Origin: Sebastes aleutianus
Taxonomy: Eukaryota; Chordata; Actinopteri; Perciformes; Sebastidae
Assembly (NCBI GenBank): GCA_916700875.1
Contig: CAKAKS010000066.1
Location: 17,777,990-17,841,989 of the forward strand
Reading direction: 5' to 3'
DNA: 64,000 nt
Part shown: in pieces, positions 47,776 to 59,590 of the stretch
How the letters are laid out: every line of letters begins with the position of its first letter
How positions within the stretch are numbered: position 1 is the stretch's first letter
The notes under the pieces: model-generated
Database searches by the model: none
Seen by the model: only the letters and a program-made list of their open reading frames with translations
What the model was told of the DNA's origin: nothing
Program-made: the position numbers and the translations under genes

Positions 47776-50376
47776 ATAAATATTCTTTCTGTCTCTCATC
47801 TGTCTTGCTTTTCCTTCTCATCCTCTCTTGTCCTCCTAATATACTACTTCTGATACCCATTCAGCTTCATCTTACAACCTTCTGCCTCTCTACTCCCCTT
47901 TTCTTAACATTTTTCACACGCAAGCCTCCCGCGTCCAACCCCCCACCCGAACTTTACTCTGCATATCCAGCTGCTTTCGCGTTAAAGGAAAAGGCCAGCA
48001 GAGAGGCGGCAAATGTCTCAACATCTGTGCGCTGGTTTTAGCTCAACAAGTATTTCCACATGTTTCTCTTCCCGTTTTCCCTGTCCGATACAAGACTGAT
48101 CACAACAGCTGGCCTGTTTCCTTGTTAAAGCTGCAGTCTGCGGTTACATAGTGGATTAGCACATTTAGCATTCTGGATAGAGATGGCTAACTCGCAGGAT
48201 AACATGGTGTAAACATTATAACATGATGAGTCATATGATGAGACAGCTTTGCATCACTTACCCACTTGGGAGCATGTGGCTATTATGGTAACTGGTTTTG
48301 TTAACCATGAGTATCGGCCACCTAGCAGAAGACATTAGATTTTGCTTTTACCATGCAGCTAACCACAGTTGTCATTGTGGCTTGTAAAACACGGGACCCA
48401 GTGGTGTCAAAATCATTGTGGTTGAAGGCCACACTGCACGGAGAGCACTCTCTCCTGGAGTCATTATTTGTCAACCTATTACCCCAACTGTTACCACAGC
48501 CAAACATGTGTGTGTAGGCAATGAGAGCTGTCAGAACCAGTGATTGATATCGCCACTGCTGGAAGAGATGGAGTTCTTTGGTCTTTAATCTTCGGTTGAG
48601 GCATCATCAGGAAAACAGACTTTGTTTGGTTAGAGTTGCTGATTTATTTCCCTTCCTCATTTCAGCCAGTATACAACAAGTATTTTTGAATAGCAAATCA
48701 CAGAGATAATGAAAAAGTTTGTTAGAGAAGGGCAAGAGACAAAGTCGTCTTTTGTTGTGTTTCAAACCAATGAAATTCAGCGAGAAATAACTTGTTTTTT
48801 CCCAACAAAAAGCAGTCAGAGGTGCTTAATTAAAACCAATTTGAATGTGTGCTTTAGGATTTCCAAAGGTCTCGTTTTCTCCAGTCACTTGTCTGCTTGA
48901 TGTCTGTCTACGCAAGATTAATCATGCACTGTCTAAATACTTAAGTCCAGTATTTAAGTTCCAGACGTATCCATCCGCCTCCATCTCCAACCCAGCTTCA
49001 CTCCCACTCTTTCTTTGTACATACCTTTATGTTTGTCTAACCGCTGTCTGTCATTCTCTTGCTTCTCCACCAAACTGCCCCTCTGTTGAGCAGTGCTCTC
49101 ATATCTGTTCATTCCAACTTGCATATGCATACATCCAAGTGTGTACCCGCACACACACACACACACAATACAGCTTACTTTGGCATCAGTTGGCAAATTT
49201 ATTATAGCTCAGTTACACTTTTAATATACCATTGATATCCAATGAACCATGTTAAGTACATTTTCCATCAAAAATAAAAAAAAATGTTGGACTCAGATGG
49301 TTTAAGGGGCATACAATAGGAGCAAGTAGAGACCTATTTCTACTTGGAAAAGTTGAAAAAATGTTGAGTTTTCTGCCCAGACTTGGGCGATGTTTTTGAC
49401 TGGTTTGAAGTCTTGTGCTTAGCGTTTTCCATGGACAGTCAGTCCACTGTCTCCTGTTTCCTGGCCTCTGCTAGCGGCCCCCATACTCAGGGACTGGCCC
49501 GTTTGGCTAGCGCCAGAAAACAGGACCTTGACTGACACCTCCAGTTTTAAAAGGTTGACTTTGCTACTCCCACGGGCCCAGTTCTGCCAGAGGAAAGCTT
49601 TTCAACCAAGCGTGGATGAGGAGGGAGTACAGAGAGGAGTGTGTATCTCGGTGTGTGATTGTATGATTTTGTGTGAGCGAGCGAGTGTGTCTGCGCATAC
49701 ATGTGCAGCGTCTGTCTTCTTTTGTTGTCTATCTCTACGTTTTTTTTCTATGCTCGTGGTTGTACCTCCCCTCTCTGTCTGCTCTCTCCTCCGCCCCAGT
49801 GAAGGCGCTCCAGTGGAAGCCTTATCAGCTGTATGATGTATGAGTCCTTAGTGCCTTAATAGATTCCATTTATCTCTATACACTCCCACTTTAATTTGGC
49901 TGGGCAAAGGAGGATGTATTCAAATGCCCACCGTCATTTTGATGTAAAGCCGACGTACAGCCAATCTAGCTGGCAGTAGATGGCCGGTGTTACCCGCTGT
50001 GAATGTGTATAAGACGGGTAATTTCTCCAGCCGTAGCCCCAGTCTGAGTGTCAGACTTAGATTCATATTAACAGCAGCTTAAACCTTGTATGCCCTCCCA
50101 AACCGTAGCTTTGTACTCCCCATCTTCAGCCCTATTTTGTTTTATCACACTTGGGTTTTTATAGGACAATATTTATCCTATTCTTACATGCAAGCACCAA
50201 CTAAACCTTGATATTCCAATCCCTGCCTTAGCATTAATGTTACCTAGATTCTCCACTGAAGTGCTTGTCTTATTCTCAAGCACAAAGCCATAAACCTCAT
50301 CGCCATTTTAAGCCCTACAGAAGTCCAGTAGCTCAGGATTAGACTCAGGACTAGACTTCTCAGACTTCCTCTAGAT

Positions 50377-50825
50377 CAGTGGTTCCCAAGCGCCAAAATG
50401 GAAAATTTATACAAAAGTCTGTGTATAACTATTTAAAAACCTATATTTTTAGCTACTTAGTAGGCCACATTCTTTGTTTAAACACAGTTTTTATGTACAG
50501 TTGCAATACACTAATATCATTAGTATTATACTATCTGGAGAATTAGATTCCAGTGGTGGCTGCGTAGGATTGTTTCCGACTCGTGTGATCCAAGAATTTC
50601 CAATAACTCCAGTGTTGTTAAGGCCAAAAGTCAACATTTATTGAAAAAAAGATAGATGTAACCATTTCCAAAATTCACAACATGTTTTTATCTAACAAAA
50701 TATTCTTATTCAATTCATATTTGCTGGCGTTTAGCCATTCAAAAACAACATTATCACTGCGGTCAAAGCAGCTTTTCTTAGATACAAGTAGGGGGGCTTC
50801 AAGGAAAATAGGTTGGGAACCACTG
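50377..50825. mobile_element. hAT MITE (CAGTGGTTCCCAA...TTGGGAACCACTG)
   Basis: The ends CAGTGGTTCCCAA and TTGGGAACCACTG are perfect 13-base inverted repeats, a classic hAT terminus. The flanks CTCTAGAT (50369-50376) and CTCTAGTT (50826-50833) match at six of eight bases. The 449-bp interior has no gene. Confidence 0.88.
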
Positions 50826-51655
50826 CTCTAGTTGACACTTAAGATGATGATTTAATGTAGTTTAAATTTGGTCTATATGGCTTTAGCTCCATGTGTAGGT
50901 GACCAGGGAATCACCAAACTATTCCACAGGCCATGCCCATCCCCAGCCCACCAGTTACTTTCCCGGGACCACTAAACGTGTACAATAAGTGATTGTTAAC
51001 CTATTGTTGCAAGTCCTGTTCTCCTTTCTTCCCGTTTTTATCTTAAAGCAAAGCCGAGTGAAACGGCTCGTTCCCAAGGCCTGGCTGCAGTGCTCCTTGG
51101 GGTGGGACCGGCGGTGTGGGAAGTCTATTGTAGTGCGGTAACAAGTCCTTTGCGTGACATTTTCCTTGGCGTTGACATTCAGCGGGGAATAGGAAGACGG
51201 GCCCGCGGAAGCCACATTCTCTGTGACATGTGAAGGGAAAGGGTATTAAGAATGGGGACAGAGGTATTTGAACGTGCACGGGGAAGGACATTTGCACAGA
51301 ACGTGACAAGGACACGCTATGCCGGAGCGGCTCTTTCATATTTCACTTTATGACATTATGCTATACACCAGGTTGAATCAGTATTCGCTGTCCAGTGGGC
51401 CAGACTATCCTGGTCCAGGGAGTAGGCTGACAGTGTATTTTAGACGGGGAATACAATTTGTATTAGGCAAGTAGCTACTGACACAATGGGTATGTCATAT
51501 TATTATTTTATTTTCTAAAGAGGCTATCATGTGTCTTACAGCATAAGGTCTCTTTGTTGTCAAAAAACAAACAGCGTCCTCCTCAACAGTGACTGTGTCA
51601 TTAACATGCCGCGAGGGTGACTAACACAAATTTGATTTGCTTTTTTTTGTGGCAG

Positions 51656-51772
51656 ATGAATCAGAGGGAAATGCAGGTGAAGAACAGAGCGTGCGCCGTG
51701 GCTCTGACTGACTCGGCTCACAACATCTGGCTGCAGGAGACCAGCAAAGGCACACAGGACTGGATGCAGCAG
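51656..51772 (+). CDS. arb2a: arb2a/fam172a-like internal exon (TDSAHN segment)
   Basis: This exon has 39 codons and is phase 0 at both ends. It begins ATG AAT CAG AGG after GGCAG and ends CAG before GTGAAT. The peptide starts MNQREMQVKNRACAVALTDS and continues AHNIW.QE...DWMQQ. The strand AVALTDS with the following HN is a recognisable family signature and, by position after the nucleophile elbow, may supply the acidic or histidine residues of a hydrolase-like site. The donor GTGAAT lacks G at +5 and is the weakest of the four donors here. This exon appears more diverged from the mammalian ARB2A I remember than its neighbours, which leaves the ARB2B paralogue open. The ATG at 51656 is an internal codon and not a start. 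Confidence 0.9.
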
Positions 51773-52339
51773 GTGAATTTACCACACATTGCACAAATAC
51801 ACACACAGGCAAACAAAGACGCTGAAAAACTGTGCAGGGGTCCATTCCTGAGCTCCCATCTCATCATGTAAATTCACCCAGCGGAGAGCTGAGGTCTCTC
51901 AGATTCTGCTCCTCTCTGATTTCTCCCCGCGCAACCCCGCTGACCTTCACAGGTACCCCTGACCAACAGCTAGATTTAGAAGTCATAGAGAACCATTGTT
52001 TTTTCATGTTTTCCCTCGCTGTCTTTTTTTTTTTTTTTAAACCAGCTCCCACTTTTTCTTCCTGGGTGCATGTCAATGAATAACTAAGACAGTCAACCCT
52101 CGCTGGTGCGTGTGTATGCGACCGGGCATGCATATGTGCATGCATGCGTGTGTTTATGGGCAAGCGTGTGAGATAGAATGCACGTGCACATGTGCATTTG
52201 TGTTAGCTTCATTTTAGCACTTGCCCTTTCTGGTGTGACCTCTGCGCCATACGCAGCACCTGGGCTCACTCAGTATGCACATACAGATGAGGACCATCCA
52301 AGACCAGAGCTGCTTGAGAGCCGGAGATGCAAATGTCAT

Positions 52340-52346
52340 GCACACA

Positions 52347-52379
<33 letters not shown>

Positions 52380-52399
52380 TCTCACACACACACACACAC
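52340..52399. repeat. (CA)n microsatellite
   Basis: CA runs with TA and TCTC interruptions. Confidence 0.95.
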
Positions 52400-52839
52400 C
52401 CTACTTTTTTTTGTATAACATCCTCTTTTATATCCCTTGCCTTTTGTTTTTGGCTATTTCTGTCATCTCCCATTTTGCGTGTGTTACTTGTTGGTGAATG
52501 TGTAAGTACGTTAGTTTGAGTGGTGGGGATTCAAGGTTGCACCGGCCCCCTTCTCCTTGTCTGGCACTTCCTATTTTTTGATTCATCTAAGGGATGTTCG
52601 GGACACAGCATAATTGGAATGTTAAGTGATTTTCTATTTGTGATGATTACCCGGAACAATAAATCTGAAATAACCTTCTTTGTCCAGTCGGAGTAAGGGG
52701 ACGGGCGAGTATTCACTCTCTCTCGTACTCATTAACCCACGCTCCTTTTTTTGGCTGCATTAAGAGAGGAGGAGCCCGCCTAATTAAAGTGAATTTTTCA
52801 AGAGAGAAACAGTAACGCACCTACGTATACCCTTCTCCA

Positions 52840-53469
52840 TGACTACGTTTACATGGACAATATATTCTGTTTTTTGCCCTTATTCTGAAAAAGACAATAT
52901 CCCTACTAAACTGTTTACATGGCTAATGAAAATGAATATACCACTCATATTCCAGTTTACATGCAGCCGTGCATACTCCGATTAACGTAACCGGTGGCAG
53001 ACTTGTTAGACCGTGCAAACACAGCTTCCTTCTTTCATTCCTTCAACCACCTTCTTGAAAAGGTCGGTGTTGCGATATTTGCGCATATCCAAAGACCTGT
53101 TGATATCCAAGTCTTTAATAATGTTTAAAAGAAGGTGCGTTTCTCCTCCAGACCAGAAATGTGGGCTTTTCTTTTGGGCATGCATCTCTGTAAACTGTCG
53201 GCTAGTTGGTTTGTGTACAACGTTTGTGTCGCAAACTGCTGTAAAAAAACCAATTGAGACTCATATTCCATATGTGCTGTATACCTGTCCAATGAATGCT
53301 TCTAAAACCTGAATAATATCATGATAACCCACATGTGTTAATCAGAAAATGCTCCATTGGAATAAGGCATAATTCAGAGTATCCAAACGGAATATGCTGT
53401 TTACATGACCCGTATCAAATTCAGAATATTGCCATATTCCGAATAATAGTGTGCATGTAAACATAGCTA
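52840..53469 (+). mobile_element. MITE with TGACTACGTTTACATG ends (copy 1)
   Basis: The left end is TGACTACGTTTACATGGACA; the right end is TGTGCATGTAAACATAGCTA. The internal segments TTCTGTTTTTTGCCC and CTGTTTACATGGCTAAT match copy 2 at 57279 in the same orientation. It is possibly Harbinger-related, a superfamily assignment made only by resemblance. Confidence 0.75.
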
Positions 53470-53825
53470 ATGACACAACAAAAAGCTAATAGATATTACA
53501 TACAACTTGTCCTTAAATTCTTCAGTTTTGGGCTCACTATTCTAAACAAATACTCATTACTTGTTGCTAATTTCAAAGAAATGTTTATACTCTATGTATT
53601 TCTCTCAGGGGCCGTTAAAACTCCTTATGTAAATCATTACATCCATTTTATTTAAAAACAACAAAAAAAATGTTTTATCTTCTGTAACTCGAATTAACTT
53701 TAACTGAATTATCAGGAAAGTAAACAGTGCGGATGCCTTTTATTCTTGCCATCTGAAAAAATGGGTGCTCAGTATTTTTGTCTCTGATAATTTGGTGTCA
53801 GATGAAGACAAGTATTAATGATAAA

Positions 53826-54391
53826 TAGGCCACACGATACTATATTATCAATCGATACTTAAGTTACAATACGATCTTATTGCGATTTTAAACATTTTAC
53901 GATATGCTGAGTATTGCGATAAGATATATTGCGGTTTATTACCTTTTTTCAACTGCAAACTATGCAGTTTATCAACATCTGTTTTATCTAATAACATGCA
54001 GTTTTCACTCTGTTCATCTCAGAGTTTTCATTCACACATCTTGATGTCAGAGGTCAAGGGACCCATTTGAAAATGGCCATGCCAGTTTTTCCTCGCCAAA
54101 ATTGAGTGTAACTTTGGAGTGTTATTTAGCATTTTTCCCGACAAGTTAACATGACATAGTTGGTACCAAACCTTAGGTTTTCTAGTTTCATATGATACCA
54201 GTATCTTCACTCTAGCTTTAAGTCTTAGCCCGCTACAACCCCTGATAGACAGAGTAGCGGCTGGGCCCGGTTTGTTAAGAGGTTAATAGTATATATAATA
54301 AAAGATCAATACTTGTCGTCTGTGCGTCGATACAATATTGCCACACAAAATATCGCGATACTATGCTGTATCGACTTTACCCTCATCCCTA
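53826..54391 (-). mobile_element. hAT-like MITE, inverted relative of the 10791 element
   Basis: It runs from TAGGCCACACGATAC to CCCTCATCCCTA. The outer parts are CGATA-rich and differ from the TAGGGCTGTCAA family, while the middle (CATCTTGATGTCAGAGGTCA to TTTAAGTC) is shared with it. GATACTTAAGT here is uninterrupted, unlike at 11.17 kb. Confidence 0.7.
54044..54056 (+). promoter_or_regulatory. DR1 motif with one changed base, inside MITE
   Basis: ATGTCAGAGGTCA: the first half-site has G-to-T at its second base, the second is perfect. It is a decayed version of the motif at 45358. Confidence 0.4.
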
Positions 54392-55525
54392 ATATATACT
54401 GTAGATCCCTGCTGGGATATATACATTATTTTTGGACATAATATACAAAAATAATGTCTTATTTTCAAAACTTCAATTGTGTTACTCAAATTCAGTACTT
54501 CATCACATCCCTGGCTTCTGGGCATAGATGGCAGTGCTAGTTAACAAGCCCCGGGTCAGCATGAGGATTGAGGTGAATCCAAAATCTAATCTGTCTCCAG
54601 TCATTTACATTAGAAACCAACGCTGTGTATGTGCAGCGGTTCCACCAAAAGGTCAGAGTCCCTTTGTGTTCCACCCAATATGCTAATGATCTATGGCTTT
54701 CTATCTTTGGCTCAGTTTCCTGATGTTTGGCTTTGGATGATCACACAAGAATATACAAGTGCCTGCAGTTGTGAGTGCAGTGCAAAACATAGACACACAA
54801 GCACACACAGACCCCGACTGTAGATGCATTTATAAAGTTCCTTTTTAACATCTCTATATACATCTGTATCAATGACCCATACACAGCTGGATCTTGAACA
54901 TAAACAACACAAGGCATACACAACAGAAAAGCCCAGAAGATGCTGCACTTCACAGAGAGCAGCTAGCAGTGAACCTGTATAATGCCCTGGGTGGTGCATA
55001 AATGTGGGTGACCGTACGAGTGGGTGCATGCGAGGTCGGGGCACCCCAGCAGTGCACTGCTCTGTTCTCCTCGGACAAAGATAATTCCCTCCCTCCGGGG
55101 TTCAAGAGGTCACTGGATGGTGGGATGGAGCGATGAGAAGAGGAGAGTAAAAAGAGAGGAGATGGGATTTAGAGATCAGCGCCTGCTGCGCCAGGTTATA
55201 TAGACCAAATGGGTCAGACGAGGGGCACCTGACGTCACCGCCAGGAGACAAAATACAGAGTGAAGGTGAGGAAAAAAGAAGGAAAAAAGGCAGGGAATAA
55301 GCAGAGGCAGAAAGACTCCATCCATTGACTGAGACAGAAAGAAATAAAGTATGAGAAACGTTCAATTATTTAGATCCCGTTGACTGCGGGCGAGAAAGCA
55401 CAGGTTAGAGCTGTGGGAAGGAAAAACAAAAAGACAGGTAGGATATGAATGGAGTGAATACAGATGGAGGAGAGGAGATGAAGAGATGTATGTGGAGATA
55501 GATGAGTAGCACAACGAGGAGAAGT

Positions 55526-55527
<2 letters not shown>

Positions 55528-55559
<32 letters not shown>
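55528..55559. repeat. (GA)n microsatellite
   Basis: A GA run of about 15 units; (CA)n follows at about 55660-55705. Confidence 0.94.
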
Positions 55560-55562
<3 letters not shown>

Positions 55563-56100
55563 GCGAATGATGGTGTACAGCTGGCAGCCTGTCACAGTCT
55601 CCAAGGTGTCTCCTGTCACTGTGCTGGCCTGCTGTCACACTCTAGTGGCCTGCCCAGAGCGCACACACACACACACACATACACACATACAGACGTACAC
55701 ACACATACAGAGTACACTATGGTCATGAATAAACCATCCTAATCCATAGAGATTATACAGCGACTGGAGGAGGTGGGAGGGAGACTGAGAGAGTGAGCAA
55801 GAATTGGTACTCAGGACTACTTTCTGAGAAGTTAGGTTGCAGGCTGTCATGTGTGTTATGGTTTAGGAGACTTTTGTACAGCACAGAGTTTCCATCATGG
55901 GACTCAGTCCTGTGTGCTTTCAGAAAGAAGAGGTGTACTGTTGTACCATTTAATGGAGCCAATTGTATACGATTGCATATATACATACACATATTTTGTT
56001 TAATATCTGCATTCAGATCTGTATAATGGTTTCCAAAAATCAACAAGATCATTTTGTAGCTTATTTGATCATTGAATCACCCTCTTTAGGAAGTTGTTTT

Positions 56101-56650
56101 AGGGTGCTTTCATAAGCCAGCATCAGTTTTAATCGAACTCTGGTGCGGTTCGTTTGGGGGGTTGTAATCAAACTCTGGTGCGGACCAAAACAACCGGTCA
56201 GAGACTGCTTGCAAGAGGTGGTCTCGGACCGTTTCCAAGCGAACCCAAACGCAGGCTGCCTGTGCGGGCATTTGTTGAGATGGACACAGGTTAATGACAG
56301 GTTAACGTGAGTGGGAGAGGACGGACCTGGACTTCTGCAGAGGTCCGATGTTTGCTTTACATCTGGGCCGAAGACAACACACAGAATACGATAAATAAAG
56401 TCCACAAAAATGGTGACGTTTATAAAGTCATTCGAGATAAAACTGAAGGGATTCGTGCGCACAGTAGATCAGTGCCGAGTCAAAGTGAAAAATCTTCGAC
56501 AGCAATATATCAAAGTCCGCGATTCCCTGCATAGAAGCGGCAGCTCTCGTGCGGAAAAAGATACATTTGCTTTTCTAATTTGGTCCGTTTTAATTTGTGC
56601 ACTGTTAAAGCAAACCAGACTAAATAGAAAACGAACCAAAAGTATCAATT
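56101..56650 (+). pseudogene. Decayed Harbinger-like element with Myb/SANT-like DNA-binding domain
   Basis: The left part starts AGGGTGCTTTCATAAGCC and is rich in CGAACTCTGGTGCGG blocks, like the ends of a common fish DNA transposon. From about 56307 a frame reads GRGRTWTSAEVRCLLYIWAE and then NGDVYKVI. From about 56440 the homology continues in another frame as GFVRTVDQCRVKVKNLRQQY, then IKVRDSLHRSGSSRAEKD. The tryptophans and the DQC-R-K-K-L pattern are those of the Myb/SANT-like (trihelix) domain of the Harbinger DNA-binding protein. A single-base shift near 56435-56455 breaks the frame, and the right terminal repeat is not found. Confidence 0.7.
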
Positions 56651-57278
56651 CCACTCAGACTACATCTTGTGAAAGTTACTCACTATTTACGTTGTAATAA
56701 TAAAAGTCTGTTAATGAATTCTGGTCCAAACCTGTGTTCATAGTGTGTTCCGTTATTCTAATGCAGGTGTTGGAAGGTAAGGAGCACACATCCCTTTTTT
56801 TTAAAGGCGCTGTGTGTGTATTCCTGTGACACTTAACTGTGTAGTGGATATGGACACCTATGAGAGACCTATTTGGTCCTTGTGAAGGCTCCATTAGATC
56901 CCCCTGCCATCAGCTGAGTGCAGTGTTTTGTGTCCATTACTCTCTTGAGTGTGTGTGTGTGCATGTGTTTGTTGTGTATGTGAAAGAAGCAGGCTGGCTT
57001 CCACTCTGACTTGGCAGAAGGCGGCAGGTGGTGGATCTCGCAGACAAACACACACATACATGTACATATACACATAACAAAGAAGGCTCAAAAGCATCTC
57101 TCATAGGTAGAGGGGTAGAGCCGACACCTGCTTGTCATTTATACCCTCGGAGTGTACTTTTAGCTCAATGGTTAGCTTTAGCACTTAGCTTTAACCTCTA
57201 ACTCACGACTTGAAGGACTTTGTTTCTGCATTATGTCGGTGATGGGATTTAAGTGAAACAAAATGCACTCGGCAACAA

Positions 57279-57866
57279 TGACTACATTTACATGCACAAA
57301 ATATTCCGTTTTTTGCCCGTATTCCGAAAAACACAATATTCCTACTAAGCTGTTTACATGTCTAATCGATGCCCTAACATGTCATTTATCACGCCAAAGT
57401 ATGTAAATTCAAACCGTGCGAACACAGCCTCCCTCTTTCACCCCTTCAACCACCTTCTTGAAAAGGTTGGCCTTAGTATATTTGCGCATATCTAAAAACC
57501 TGTTGATTATGAAGTCTTTTATAATGATTAAAAGTAGATGTGTTTCTCCTTCTAACCAGAAATGAGGGCTTTTCTTTTGGGCATGCATCTCTGCAAACTG
57601 CCAACTAGTTGGTTTGTGTACAACGTACAGAGCTGGCTATAAACAGGCAAGAGGCAACAATTGAGGCCCAATTGAGAAGCATATTCCCAATTCGCTGTAT
57701 AAATGTCCATATCCCACATGCCTTAAATGGAAAATGCTCCATTCGAAATCAGGCCCAATTCAGAATATCCAAACGGAATATGCTGTATACATGATCCTTA
57801 TCAAATTCGGAATATTGCTATATTCGGAATAATAGTGAATTATGAGTGTGCATGTAAACGTAGTCA
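57279..57866 (+). mobile_element. MITE with TGACTACATTTACATG ends (copy 2)
   Basis: The ends TGACTACATTTACATGCAC and GTGCATGTAAACGTAGTCA are inverted repeats differing at one base. At 588 bp it is slightly shorter than copy 1 at 52840 and in the same orientation. There is no gene inside. Confidence 0.82.
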
Positions 57867-58153
57867 GTGTGTGTCAGTATGTGCGCATATCCAGCACAAA
57901 TCCAAACACATGCGCAGAGCAGCAGAGGTGGGGGGGAGAGTCAAATCTGTTTACATGTTTGTTTCTCTGTCTGCCTTTAGTTCAATGGCGCCATTGATCG
58001 GCGGACGAGCCGCTTGAAGTGATGATGCTATGCGTCAGAGGCAGCCGATGCAATGTGCCATCCTTTTGTCAAGTCGCCCTCCTCTAATCCCAGCCAGCAG
58101 GCCTTGCTTTTATGTGACTGCTGTTATGCCTGCGGTCTCCCACAGCACTGGGG

Positions 58154-58155
<2 letters not shown>

Positions 58156-58193
<38 letters not shown>
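58156..58193. repeat. (GT)n microsatellite
   Basis: About 19 GT units. Confidence 0.96.
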
Positions 58194-58195
<2 letters not shown>

Positions 58196-59077
58196 ATTTA
58201 TGCAAGAGTTTGCGTGCACATGTGTGTTGTTGCCTTGACAAATCTATTCAAACCCCGGCCTCCCTGCCTCCATTGGTGGCGACGGTGGAGGTGAAGGGGG
58301 GAGGGAGGGAGGGAGGCCCCTTTGAAAGCCTCCCCTCCTTCCCCTCTCTCCAGCCGCCTTCAGCCCACTGCTCCACAGCCCAGCTGACATCTTCCTCCAG
58401 ACAGACTGAATGAATTAAAGGAGATACAATGAGACACTTGATGTAGCAGTCAAGGAGCCCCACTGCTTCTGTGCCGCTCCACGCCGCTCTGCCCTCAAGC
58501 CCAGGCTCAGAGGAGAGCACATCTAGGGCAAAGCAGAGGATCTAAAAATACACAATATGCCACTGTTTACCAAGATGACTTGTCATCTTCTCCCAACACT
58601 AAACCCCCTCCATCCTCCTCCACTCCATTCCCCCTCATCTCTCTGCCCATCTTTCTTCAACACACTTGGGCTCCTCTTAAGCTATACCCCTTATACGACT
58701 AGCACTTTTGATTGACAGAGAGTGAACGGGCATTTCTACTCTTTAATTCAGTTTGTGCTTCAGTTGATTTTTGTTTATTTTGATTGGATTGGAATCACAT
58801 CAGCCCCAACTTTATTTTAATAACAGACCGTTTTTGTATACATTTCCCAACTGAATTTTGGTATTTGCAAAGGATTTGCGCATATGGGCCAGATGTTTCA
58901 TCATGATCATCTCTCGCAATGAGTTTCTATATTTTTCCATAAGCTTACAGTAAATAAATCACTGGGGGACAAAAGAAGATATACTATAAAGATTTACTTT
59001 GACATGGCTGCAAAAACATATGTAGACAAAAAGCAACAGCCCCAAGAGGGGCTCAGTTAGGCATCAAGTATATTCAG

Positions 59078-59590
59078 TAGGGCTAGGACGATACACCTAT
59101 CTCCCAGTTCCATACTATCATGATATTTGTGTGACGATTCAATATGTATTGCGATTTTTAAGTATTGCGATTTTTGTTTTTTAATACTAGACCATGAGAA
59201 AAAGTTGAATCACACACTTCTAGGGACTTTTACTTTGGAAGCCACAGAGATTAGAGTGAAGGCTGGCTTGACCGCATGTTACCGCAATACGATAACGTTT
59301 CCTGTCCATGACAGAGTTAGCATACGGCTTTAAAGCCATGATGTCTAGCTCTGCTTTTCCCTGGCAATGTGTGAAACCCAAAGTGTCCGACTCACTGCGG
59401 TTTATTTTGAGTGGCGAATACAGACGTCACATTACACAGATTACAACAATAAAAGCTGTAACTCCCTTCTACCTCCGCATAGACTCAAATGAAGCAAATA
59501 TATTGATTCTGGCATTAACAAATCGATTTCAAAATCATAAAAAGTCGAGATACATAGGTGAATCGATTTTTTTTTTTTTTCCCACCCCTA
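59078..59590. mobile_element. hAT-like MITE with perfect 8-bp target duplication
   Basis: The ends are TAGGGCTAGGACGATACACC and TTTTTTCCCACCCCTA. The flanks ATATTCAG at 59070-59077 and 59591-59598 are identical. The interior contains TATTGCGATTTTTAAGTATT and an AATCGATT segment, as in several CGATA-rich fish MITEs. No gene. Confidence 0.88.

Larger units (their letters stand above)
22028..51655 (+). other. Large intron, about 29.6 kb
   Basis: Donor GTGAGT at 22028; acceptor GGCAG at 51651-51655 after a T8 run. No exon is recognisable inside, and the two flanking exons join without a gap in the family protein. Contents: MITE copies at 23.3, 24.9, 28.15, 28.69, 31.4-32.4, 43.3, 45.0 and 50.4 kb; microsatellites at 37.3, 39.0, 41.65, 44.05 and 46.2 kb; poly-C at 37.57 kb; a short GC-box-rich patch at 25.86 kb; and AT-rich, homeodomain-motif-rich stretches resembling enhancers (25.97, 36.56, 39.48, 42.31-43.2, 46.54 kb). 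The other parts show nothing specific. Confidence 0.8.

Noticed and set aside
47560..47853. 97-codon frame with cysteines
   Set aside because: It runs across a LINE-like 3' tail (GGGATCAATAAAG) and shows no family signature.
51656..51658. ATG considered as an alternative start codon
   Set aside because: It is the first codon of an internal exon directly after a good acceptor, and the family's protein continues upstream without a break.
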